A stretch of DNA of 64,000 nucleotides from Gemmatimonadaceae bacterium (GTDB lineage Bacteria > Gemmatimonadota > Gemmatimonadetes > Gemmatimonadales > Gemmatimonadaceae). Positions within the stretch are counted from its first letter, which is position 1. Every line of letters begins with the position of its first letter. A program made the translations under genes and the position numbers. The notes below the pieces were generated by a model. The model made no database searches. It saw only the letters and a program-made list of their open reading frames with translations, and was not told the DNA's origin. This document shows positions 42,554-50,607 of the stretch, piece by piece. Location: NCBI GenBank assembly GCA_025934775.1, contig JAICWO010000003.1:62001-126000 (forward strand). Direction: 5' to 3'.

Positions 42554-43251
42554 CCTCGCTGCTGCGCCGGCGATTCGACGCGGCGCAGCTCACGTTGGAG
42601 TTCGACGCCCCCCGTGCGCCGCGGGATGCCCGCGAGCTGCTCGATCGGCTGCGCGCGCTCGGGCTCACGCGAATCAGCAATTGCGAGCTGACGCGCAACC
42701 GCAACGTGATGGTGAGCTTCCGCGGACCGGAGCTGCGCGTGCACGAGGGCTACCTCGCCGCGCCGAGCGACGTGCATCGCGCGATCGTCACGTTCATACA
42801 GGGTCGCACGGGCGGCGAACGCGCGCACGCCCGGCGGCGCATCGTTTCATACACCGTGCACAGCGCCGCGTCCGACGGACCGGCGCGCCGCGAACGCACC
42901 CGCGCCGAGGACGAGCCATTCGCCGCGAAGCTCACGGAGTGGCACGCGCGCTACAACGCCGAATACTTCGGCGCGTCGCTCAAGCCGGTTCCCGTTCGCG
43001 TGTCGCGCCGGATGAAGAGTCGGCTCGGCCACTACACCGCGGCGACGAAGGACAATTCTGCCGAGATCGCGATCAGTTGGCGTCATCTGCGGCGGCATGG
43101 GTGGACCGAGGTGCTGCACACGCTGCTGCACGAAATGGTGCACCAGTGGCAGGACGAGTCCGGGCTGACGATCGATCACGGGGCGCGCTTTCGCGCCAAG
43201 GCGCGCGAGGTGGGGATCGAGGCCGCGGCGAAGCGGGCCGTGCGGCACTGA
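42538..43251 (+). CDS. SprT-like zinc metalloprotease domain protein
   Basis: A 237-residue protein with an SprT-like domain in its C-terminal half. The zinc motif is HEMVHQW at residues 198-204 (His198, Glu199, His202), preceded by RYNAEYFGASLKPVPVRVS and SRRMKSRLGHYTA, the usual entry to this fold. The N-terminal 110 residues are basic and unassigned. SprT-family proteins act in proteolysis of DNA-bound proteins in eukaryotes; bacterial roles are unclear. The start is GTG 42538, 16 nt inside the phosphoesterase gene, because it gives a full N-terminal domain; no ATG fits. Confidence 0.8.
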   Translation: MFRSLTSLLRRRFDAAQLTLEFDAPRAPRDARELLDRLRALGLTRISNCELTRNRNVMVSFRGPELRVHEGYLAAPSDVHRAIVTFIQGRTGGERAHARRRIVSYTVHSAASDGPARRERTRAEDEPFAAKLTEWHARYNAEYFGASLKPVPVRVSRRMKSRLGHYTAATKDNSAEIAISWRHLRRHGWTEVLHTLLHEMVHQWQDESGLTIDHGARFRAKAREVGIEAAAKRAVRH

Positions 43252-43304
43252 GGCGCGACGCCGTCGCGTTTGGCCCGGACTAGCGGCCGCGATAGCTTCC
43301 ACGC

Positions 43305-44477
43305 ATGCTCGACTTCTACAACATCGACAGCCTGCTCTCCGAAGAGGAGTGCGCGATCCGCGACAGCGTGCGCCAATTCGTCGACGAGCGCGTCTTGCCC
43401 ATCATCGGCAAGTGCTTCGTCGACGGCCGGTTCCCGAAGGAGATCATCCCAGAGATGGCGGAGCTCGGCGTCTTCGGCGCGAACCTCCCCGAGGAATACG
43501 GCTGCGCGGGGCTGAGCAACGTCGCGTACGGCCTGATCAACCAGGAGCTCGAGCGCGGCGACTCCGGCGTTCGCTCGTTCGCGAGCGTTCAGAGCTCGCT
43601 CGCCATGTACCCGATCTACGCCTTCGGCAGCGATGAGCAAAAGCAGAAGTATCTGCCGCGCATGGCGAAGGCCGAGGTCATCGGGTGCTTCGGATTGACG
43701 GAACCGGACTACGGATCGAATCCGTCCGGTATGATCACGATGGCGCGCGAGCACAAGGACGGCACCTGGATCCTGAACGGCGGGAAGATGTGGATCACGA
43801 ACGGATCCACCGCGCACATCGCCGTCGTGTGGGCGAAGACGAACGGCGACACGAGCGATAAGTCGATCCGCGGCTTCATCGTCCCGACCGACAGCACGGG
43901 ATTCCAGGCGAAGGACCAGAAGGGCAAATTGTCGCTCCGCGCGAGCGACACGAGCGAACTGGTATTTCAGGATGTTGAACTCCCCGCTGACGCGATCCTT
44001 CCGCGCTCCGGCGGCCTCAAGAGCCCGCTGATGTGCCTGACGCAGGCGCGCTACGGCATCTCCTGGGGCGCGATCGGAGCCGCGATGGCCTGCTTCGAGG
44101 AAGCGCTCGAGTACGCGAAGAACCGCATCATGTTCGACCGGCCGATCGCGGGCTTCCAGATCCAGCAAGAGCGGCTCGCCGACATGCTGACCGAGATCGT
44201 GAAGGCGCAGCTCGTGTCATTGCACCTGGGCCGGCTCAAGGACGCGGGCACGTTCACACCGCAGCAAGTCTCGCTCGCCAAACGGAACAACGTGAGCATG
44301 GCCACCGACGTGGCGCGCGAAGCGCGCCGGCTGCTCGGCGCGAACGGGATTCTCGCCGAGTACGCGTCGATGCGCCACATGGAGAATCTCGAGAGCGTCT
44401 ACACGTACGAAGGGACTCATGACGTCCACTCGCTCGTGCTCGGGCAGGCGATCACGGGGCTCAGCGCCTTCAAATAA
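43305..44477 (+). CDS. gcdH: Acyl-CoA dehydrogenase, glutaryl-CoA dehydrogenase-like
   Basis: A 390-residue flavoenzyme that oxidises an acyl-CoA and hands electrons to ETF. The pattern is the glutaryl-CoA type: EERDSGVRSF-like ELERGDSGVRSFASVQSSL, FGLTEPDYGSNPSGM, GGKMWITNGSTAHIAVVWA, and the C-terminal TYEGTHDVHSLVLGQAITGLSAF. The catalytic base is Glu369 in TYEGTHD. Glutaryl-CoA dehydrogenases also decarboxylate the product to crotonyl-CoA in lysine and tryptophan breakdown; a broader acyl-CoA substrate cannot be excluded. The matching etfB-etfA-etfD genes lie 4.4 kb downstream. A repeat array begins 17 bp after its stop. Confidence 0.88.
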   Translation: MLDFYNIDSLLSEEECAIRDSVRQFVDERVLPIIGKCFVDGRFPKEIIPEMAELGVFGANLPEEYGCAGLSNVAYGLINQELERGDSGVRSFASVQSSLAMYPIYAFGSDEQKQKYLPRMAKAEVIGCFGLTEPDYGSNPSGMITMAREHKDGTWILNGGKMWITNGSTAHIAVVWAKTNGDTSDKSIRGFIVPTDSTGFQAKDQKGKLSLRASDTSELVFQDVELPADAILPRSGGLKSPLMCLTQARYGISWGAIGAAMACFEEALEYAKNRIMFDRPIAGFQIQQERLADMLTEIVKAQLVSLHLGRLKDAGTFTPQQVSLAKRNNVSMATDVAREARRLLGANGILAEYASMRHMENLESVYTYEGTHDVHSLVLGQAITGLSAFK

Positions 44478-44493
44478 CGCGCATTTGGCGACG

Positions 44494-45096
44494 AACGCCG
44501 CAAACAACTAACGCCGCAAACAACTAACGCCGCTAACAACTAACGCCGCTAACGCCGCTAACAACGAACCGCGCAAACAACCAACGGCGCTGACCTCCAA
44601 ACGGCGCTGCCTTCCAAACGGCGCTGACTTCCAAACAGCGCCAACTTCCGAACGGCGCGGCGCTTCCAAACGGCGCGGCACGAACGGCTGCGCCGTTCGG
44701 CAGAGACATTACGGCGCAAGGGACACACGGCGGGCGACGGCGCAGCGGCGAGCGGCGCCGAACGGCGCAACGGCGAGCGGCGCCGAACGGCGCAACGGCG
44801 AGCGGCGCCGAACGGCGCAACGGCGAGCGGCGCCGAACGGCGCAACGGCGAGCGGCGCGTAACCTCGCCACGGCACACGGCGAGTGACGGGGCAAGCTGC
44901 CGCGGGTCGCGCGCGCAGCGTCGCGCCCGCCCCGCGGTTTGCCGTTGCGCGGTTGGTTGTTTGCGCCGTTATGGGTCTGCCGCAGGCTGCGCCGTTTGGA
45001 GGTCAGCGCTGTTCGGAAGGCAGCGCCGTCTGGAAGTCAGCGCCGTTCGGAAGTTGGCGCAGTTTGGAGGTCAGCGCCGTTCGTTGTTTGCGCCGC
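44494..45096. repeat. Compound noncoding repeat array of 16-, 17- and 25-bp units
   Basis: Between gcdH and the ADOP gene, about 600 bp consist almost wholly of short repeats. First come 16-bp units near aacgccgcaaacaact (44494-44582, about five copies). Then 17-bp units of the type cggcgctgacttccaaa run in one orientation (44585-44652, four copies plus decayed ones to about 44680). The 25-bp tandem block follows (separate entry). Finally 17-bp units in the opposite orientation, ttcggaagtcagcgccg type, occupy 44995-45079 with a decayed sixth to 45096. The 17-bp phase rules out a repetitive protein. No gene or promoter with support lies inside. I know no named family for it. Confidence 0.85.
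44746..44858. repeat. 25-bp tandem repeat, four full copies plus part of a fifth
   Basis: Units begin at 44746, 44771, 44796 and 44821, each exactly 25 bp starting cggcgagcggcg and ending aacggcgcaa; a truncated fifth occupies 44846-44858. The copies are identical, which points to recent expansion by slippage or recombination. Each unit has a ggcgcc self-complementary core. Confidence 0.95.
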
Positions 45097-45117
45097 CAGC
45101 TGTTCGGAATTTGTCGT

Positions 45118-45138
45118 ATACCTTGTTCACTTAGGTAT
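45118..45138 (+). promoter_or_regulatory. Possible PadR-type operator at the ADOP promoter
   Basis: ATACC (45118-45122) and GGTAT (45134-45138) form an inverted repeat with an 11-bp spacer, 40 bp before the permease start. The first arm is also part of GTATACC, which may be a -10 box; a related GTATACCTTG lies before the S9 gene at 21731. A PadR repressor encoded just downstream makes an operator plausible. Confidence 0.4.
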
Positions 45139-45177
45139 TCGCGCGCATATTGCCCCCCGTCTCCACGAGGCGGGCGA

Positions 45178-47841
45178 ATGAAGCGGCTGTTCCGACTCAG
45201 CCTGGGTGAACGCGGCGTCCGCCGCGATGTGGCGAGCGAAATCCAGTTCCATATCGAGATGCGCACGCGCGAGCTGATCGAGGCCGGCGTCGATCCCAGC
45301 GCCGCCCGCGAGCAAGCTATCGCCACCTTCGGCGATGTCGGCGCCATCGAGGCCGAGTGCCGGAGCGAAACGCGACAGCGCGTGCGCACGGCGACCTGGC
45401 GCGAGGTCGGCGACTCCATCGTGCAAGACGTCCGCTACGCCGCTCGGACGCTCGCCCGAACGCCCGGCTTCACGATCACCGTGCTCGTCACCCTCGCGCT
45501 CGGGATCGGCGCGAACAGCGCGGTCTTCAGCATGGTGAACGGACTGCTGCTCAAGCACCCGCCGTACGCGAACTCGGATCGCATGGTCGTGCTGCAGCGG
45601 CCCGTCGCATCGCTGAGCGTTGCTGATGTCGGTTTCGCCGCGCCCGAAGTCGCGGACTTCCGCTCGCAGACACCGTCGCTCGACGGCGTCGCTGAATACC
45701 ACTCGATGTCGTTCGACCTCCTCGGCCATGGCGAGCCTCGGCGCGTGCAGACCGGCGTCGTATCGTCGGGGTTCTTCGATCTGCTGGGCGTGAAGCCGCT
45801 CCTCGGACGCACCTTCGCGCGCGGGGAGGATCAAACGGGCGCCGTGCCGGTGCTCGTGCTCAGCTACGCGTTCTGGGTCAACCAGCTCGGCGCGGACTCG
45901 TCGATCATCGGGAAGACGTTCACGATGAACGACCGGCAGCACACCGTGATCGGCGTCCTGCCGCCGCTCCCGAACTACCCGGACCAGAACGACGTCTGGA
46001 TGCCGATCTCGTCCTGTCCGTTCCGCTCATCGGCGCGCATGACCACGATGCGGTCCATGCGGATGCTCAGTCTCTTCGCGCGCACCAAGCCGGGCGCGAC
46101 GATCACCGATGTGCGAAGCGATCTCGCGACCGTGGGTGCGCGCTTGCACGCGCAGTTCCGCGACGACTACAAGGGCATCCCCGACGAGAAGGTCAGCGCC
46201 ACTCCGATCACGAGCGCGATGAGCGAAGGGGCCGCACCGTCCGTGTTGCTGCTCTTCGGCATCGCGGGGCTCGTCCTGCTCATCGCGTGCGCCAACGTCG
46301 CGCACCTCACGATGGCGCGGCATCTCCGGCGCCAGCGCGAGATGGCGATTCGCTCCGCGCTCGGCGCCGGTCGGCGGCGGGTGTTGCGGCAACTGCTCAC
46401 CGAGAGCGTGCTCCTCTCGCTGGCCGGCGGTCTTCTCGGGCTCGCGCTCGCGGGACCGGGCATCAGCGCCATTGCCCACATCGTCGCGCGGCTCACGGCG
46501 CGCGGCAACGAGATCGCGCTCGACTGGCGCGTGGTGGGCTTCACGCTCGCGCTGTCGGTCGCGACCGGCGTCTTCTTCGGCGTGCTGCCGGCGCTCACCG
46601 ATGGCCGAGATCTCGTCACGCGCCTTCGCGACGGCGGCGCGACGACCGCCGGCGGCGGCAAGCTGCGCGCGCGATCCGCGCTCGTGATTGGCGAGGTGGC
46701 GCTCGCGTCGGTCGTGCTGGTCGGCGCGGGGCTCATGATTCGCAGCTTCGCGCACCTGCTCCGCGTCGACACGGGCTACGATCCGCAGAACGTGGTCACG
46801 GCGCACGTCGATCTGAACTGGACGAAGTACAACAACGGACAAGTCGTCCGCAATTTCGCGAACGCATTCATCGATCGTCTGCACGCCAGCTCCGGCGTCA
46901 CCGCAGTAGCGGTGGCCAACGAGTTTCCCGCGAGCAGCAGCTCGCCGCAGAATCAGCTCCTGTTCAGCATCCGCGGCCGCCCGGCGCCCGACAGCGCGCG
47001 CATGCCGCACGCGGAGCTGAACTACGTCTCGCCCGAGTACTTCCGCACGATCGGCGTGCCCGTGCTCTCCGGGCGCAGCTTCACCGCGGATGACCGGGAC
47101 ACCGCGAGCGTGGTCGTCGTGGTCAGCCGCTCGCTCGCCGAACGCTATTTCCCCGGCGCGAACGCCGTGGGCAAGCAGATCACCACCGCCAGCCAGGGGA
47201 CGACGTTGACGATCGTCGGCGTCGTCGGCGACGTGCGCGAGTTCGGGCCGGCCGCCGACGTACCGGAGCAGATCTACGAGCCGTTCAACGCCCTCTCGGT
47301 GCGCGACATTCGCGTCCTCGTCCGGAGCCGCGGCAGCGCCGGTGCGATGATGAACCGCATCCGCGACGTGGTGCACGAGCTCGACGCCGAGCAGCCGGTG
47401 ATCGAGGTGCGCACGCTGGCGCAGGCGCGCGACGAGGTGATCGCCGCGCCGCGGCTGATCACGCTGCTCCTCGGTCTGTTCGGCGCGGTGGCGCTGATCA
47501 TCGCCGCCGCGGGCCTCGGCGGCGTGATGGCGTACTCGGTCGGCCAGCGGCTGCAGGAGTTCGGCATTCGCGTGGCGCTCGGCGCGGATCGATCGAGCAT
47601 CCTGCGGCTCGTCGTGGGGCAGGGCGTGCGGCTCGTCGTCGCCGGACTGCTCATCGGCGCCTTCGCCGCGCGTGGGGTCGATCAACTCATGTCCAAGGTG
47701 CTGGTCGGCGCGGAGGGCGGCGAAGCGCTCACCTACGCCGCCGTGGCGCTGGTGTTCGTGGCCGTCGCGGTGGTGGCGTGCCTCGCGCCCGCCCGGCGCG
47801 CCACGGCGGTCGACCCGGTGACCGCGTTCAAGGCATCATAA
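45178..47841 (+). CDS. ADOP-family ABC transporter permease
   Basis: An 887-residue permease of the 'acidobacterial duplicated orphan permease' type: no ATPase is encoded beside it. An N-terminal helical prefix (GVRRDVASEIQFHIEMRTRE, DPSAAREQAIATFGD) precedes two MacB-like periplasmic domains and two FtsX-like membrane units. The first unit starts at FTITVLVTLALGIGANSAVF, and helices near LLLFGIAGLVLLIACANVAH and LLGLFGAVALIIAAAGLGGV mark the others. Such proteins probably act in envelope-linked mechanotransmission or export, like MacB. Start ATG 45178 is the first in a frame that gives the prefix domain; the frame upstream runs through the repeat array. It is followed by a PadR gene 21 bp downstream, the standard pairing. 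Confidence 0.93.
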   Translation: MKRLFRLSLGERGVRRDVASEIQFHIEMRTRELIEAGVDPSAAREQAIATFGDVGAIEAECRSETRQRVRTATWREVGDSIVQDVRYAARTLARTPGFTITVLVTLALGIGANSAVFSMVNGLLLKHPPYANSDRMVVLQRPVASLSVADVGFAAPEVADFRSQTPSLDGVAEYHSMSFDLLGHGEPRRVQTGVVSSGFFDLLGVKPLLGRTFARGEDQTGAVPVLVLSYAFWVNQLGADSSIIGKTFTMNDRQHTVIGVLPPLPNYPDQNDVWMPISSCPFRSSARMTTMRSMRMLSLFARTKPGATITDVRSDLATVGARLHAQFRDDYKGIPDEKVSATPITSAMSEGAAPSVLLLFGIAGLVLLIACANVAHLTMARHLRRQREMAIRSALGAGRRRVLRQLLTESVLLSLAGGLLGLALAGPGISAIAHIVARLTARGNEIALDWRVVGFTLALSVATGVFFGVLPALTDGRDLVTRLRDGGATTAGGGKLRARSALVIGEVALASVVLVGAGLMIRSFAHLLRVDTGYDPQNVVTAHVDLNWTKYNNGQVVRNFANAFIDRLHASSGVTAVAVANEFPASSSSPQNQLLFSIRGRPAPDSARMPHAELNYVSPEYFRTIGVPVLSGRSFTADDRDTASVVVVVSRSLAERYFPGANAVGKQITTASQGTTLTIVGVVGDVREFGPAADVPEQIYEPFNALSVRDIRVLVRSRGSAGAMMNRIRDVVHELDAEQPVIEVRTLAQARDEVIAAPRLITLLLGLFGAVALIIAAAGLGGVMAYSVGQRLQEFGIRVALGADRSSILRLVVGQGVRLVVAGLLIGAFAARGVDQLMSKVLVGAEGGEALTYAAVALVFVAVAVVACLAPARRATAVDPVTAFKAS

Positions 47842-47862
47842 TACACAAATACCACTACTCAT

Positions 47863-48195
47863 ATGGCTGGCAGCGATCTCTTCGTCGGCACGCTCGACGT
47901 GCTGATCCTCAAGGCGGTGAGCTGGGGTCCGATCCACGGCTACGGCATCGGGCGCTGGATTCGCCAGACCACCCGCGACGCGCTGCAGGTGCAGGAAGGT
48001 GCGCTCTATCCGGCGCTCCACCGCCTCGAGCGCAAAGGACTGCTCGAGGAGGAGTGGGGCGTGAGCGAGACGGGACGGGAAGCGAAGTACTACAGGCTCA
48101 CAACGGCGGGCCGGGGCGAGCTGCGGGCGGCGGTCACGCGCTGGCGCGACTACGCCCACGCCGTCACGCTCGCCTTGGACACCACGGGGCGTTGA
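47863..48195 (+). CDS. PadR-family transcriptional regulator
   Basis: A 110-residue winged-helix repressor. The PadR core is clear: GTLDVLILKAVSWGPIHGYGI, VQEGALYPALHRLERKGLL with the recognition helix, and the wing EEEWGVSETGREAKYYRLTTAGR. The short C-terminal helix is the dimerisation region of the small subclass. It follows the ADOP permease, and very probably controls it: inverted repeats with GTAT/ATAC half-sites lie before the ADOP gene (45118) and before the next gene (48333). The spacer before it also contains a taatacac half-site. The ligand is unknown. Confidence 0.92.
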   Translation: MAGSDLFVGTLDVLILKAVSWGPIHGYGIGRWIRQTTRDALQVQEGALYPALHRLERKGLLEEEWGVSETGREAKYYRLTTAGRGELRAAVTRWRDYAHAVTLALDTTGR

Positions 48196-48332
48196 GGATC
48201 TGGTCATGCGCATCTCGTATTGACCGCGGTGATCGCGGGTCCCCTGGCCGCCGCGCCGCGCGTCTCGCGGCGCAGTCCGCGGGCATGATCGTCTCCACAA
48301 ACTTGGCTCTTGACCGCAGCGGCTGATCGTAA

Positions 48333-48358
48333 CACTGTATTGTATCACCAATACAGTG
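48333..48358 (+). promoter_or_regulatory. 26-bp perfect palindrome, candidate PadR operator
   Basis: CACTGTATTG (48333-48342) is exactly complementary to CAATACAGTG (48349-48358), with a TATCAC spacer. TGTAT/ATACA half-sites are typical of PadR-family operators. The palindrome ends 4 bp before the ATG of the pilin-like gene and would block its ribosome site or its promoter's start region. Confidence 0.7.
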
Positions 48359-48362
48359 AGAG

Positions 48363-48791
48363 ATGGCCATGCTCATGCGTCACACGCTGCTTTCAACGCT
48401 GCTCGTCGCCTGCGTCGCCTGCGTCGCCGCGACCGCGCACGCCCAAACGGATTCAACAGGCGCGGATCAGGCGATGCGCACGCGCCTCAAGAGTGATCTC
48501 AGAAATCTCGTCGTCGCGCAGGAGGCCTACTACGCCGACCACAGCTCGTACGCGGACGAGATCGCGCAATTGCACTTCCGCGCCTCTGCCGGTTCCAACG
48601 TGCAGCTCGTCGTCACCCAGAACAACGCGTGGGGAGCCGTCGCGACGGATGCGGCGACGCCAGGCAAATCGTGCGTGATCTGGATCAATCTCGCCGAGAA
48701 GTACCGGCCCGCAACGGTGCGGGACAAGTACACTGGGACAGAGGGCCAGCCGATGTGCGACGGCGATCCCGCGCCAGTCCCCAAGGGCTGA
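48363..48791 (+). CDS. Small secreted protein with type IV pilin-like C-terminal domain
   Basis: A 142-residue protein with an ordinary signal peptide (HTLLSTLLVACVACVAATAHA) instead of a prepilin leader. The rest resembles the globular part of type IV pilins and minor pseudopilins: a helix MRTRLKSDLRNLVVAQEAYYADHSSY, then AQLHFRASAGSNVQLVVTQ, WGAVATDA and a strand CVIWINL with two Cys (one in CVIWI, the other in PMCDG) that could form the pilin disulfide. It would be a soluble, exported relative. A strong palindrome sits right at its start, so it is probably regulated by the adjacent PadR. A second ATG three codons on is possible. Function unknown. Confidence 0.72.
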   Translation: MAMLMRHTLLSTLLVACVACVAATAHAQTDSTGADQAMRTRLKSDLRNLVVAQEAYYADHSSYADEIAQLHFRASAGSNVQLVVTQNNAWGAVATDAATPGKSCVIWINLAEKYRPATVRDKYTGTEGQPMCDGDPAPVPKG

Positions 48792-48809
48792 CGCGACCGA
48801 CTGACAAAG

Positions 48810-48857
48810 GGACCTCCCTCGGCTAACTTGCGCCTGAATTTCAACCGAGCGAGGTCC
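48810..48857 (+). promoter_or_regulatory. Inverted repeat covering the etfB ribosome-binding site
   Basis: GGACCTCCCTCGG (48810-48822) and CCGAGCGAGGTCC (48845-48857) pair with one mismatch around a 22-nt AT-richer loop. The right arm contains GAGG, the likely Shine-Dalgarno sequence 6 nt before the GTG at 48862. The RNA could hide the ribosome site, or the DNA palindrome could be an operator. Confidence 0.55.
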
Positions 48858-48861
48858 GACG

Positions 48862-49614
48862 GTGAAAATCGCCGTCTGTATCAAGCGAACTCCCGATTCG
48901 GAGTCGCGCTTCAAGATCGCCGCGTCCTCGGCTGCAATCGACGAGGCCGGCCTCAAGTTCGATATCGACGACTTCGCCAGCTATGCGGTGGAAGTCGCAT
49001 TGCAGCTCAATGAAAAGCAGGGGCCCGGAGAGACGGTCGTCTACGCCGTGGGTCCGGACGTCGTGCAGGAAACGCTGCGCAAGGCGATGAGCATGGGCGC
49101 TGATCGCGCGGTGCAGCTCAAGACCGATGCGGTGCCGTACGACGGTCTCGCGGTCGCAAAGGCGCTTGCCGCGGAGCTCGAGAGCGGCGGCTACGACCTC
49201 GTGCTGTTCGGAAAGCACGCATTCGATACGTCGGCCGGCATCGTCGGCACGGCGACCGCGGAGCTGCTCGGCGTTCCCTGCGTCACGGCCGCGTCCAAGC
49301 TCGACATCGCCGGCGGCAAGGGCACCGCACGCCGCGAGCTCGAGGGAGCGGCGGAGATCGTCGAGTTCCCGCTGCCGGCCGTCGTCACGATCGATGAAGG
49401 AATTGCGCGTCCGCGCTATCCATCGCTCAAAGGCATCATGGCGGCGAAGAAGAAGCCGCTCGAGACGAAGCCCGCGCAGCTCGGTCCGGTGCGCGTCACC
49501 GTCAAATCCATGGAGCTGCCGGCGGAACGCGCGCCCGGCCGGATCATCGGCGAGGGCGCGGCGGCCGTGCCGGAGCTCGTCCGGCTCCTGCAGACCGAAG
49601 CGAAGGTGTTATAA
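48862..49614 (+). CDS. etfB: Electron transfer flavoprotein beta subunit
   Basis: The small ETF subunit, which binds AMP and one side of the FAD. The 250-residue product has KIAVCIKRTPDSE at the start, DFASYAVEVALQLNE, the DLVLFGKHAFDTSAGIVG segment that receives acyl-CoA dehydrogenase, and VTIDEGIARPRYPSLKGIMAAKKK near the end. The GTG at 48862 has GAGG upstream. etfA follows after 3 bp. The set very probably takes electrons from the glutaryl-CoA dehydrogenase encoded upstream. Confidence 0.95.
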   Translation: MKIAVCIKRTPDSESRFKIAASSAAIDEAGLKFDIDDFASYAVEVALQLNEKQGPGETVVYAVGPDVVQETLRKAMSMGADRAVQLKTDAVPYDGLAVAKALAAELESGGYDLVLFGKHAFDTSAGIVGTATAELLGVPCVTAASKLDIAGGKGTARRELEGAAEIVEFPLPAVVTIDEGIARPRYPSLKGIMAAKKKPLETKPAQLGPVRVTVKSMELPAERAPGRIIGEGAAAVPELVRLLQTEAKVL

Positions 49615-49617
49615 CAT

Positions 49618-50606
<989 letters not shown>

Positions 50607-50607
<1 letters not shown>

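Noticed and set aside
44494-45096. CRISPR array
   Set aside because: Units are contiguous with no unique spacers, unit lengths are 16, 17 and 25 bp, and no cas genes are present.
44884-45177. 98-residue N-terminal extension of the ADOP permease through the repeat array
   Set aside because: Its sequence is a read-through of 17-bp repeats in one frame; the family prefix domain begins at ATG 45178.
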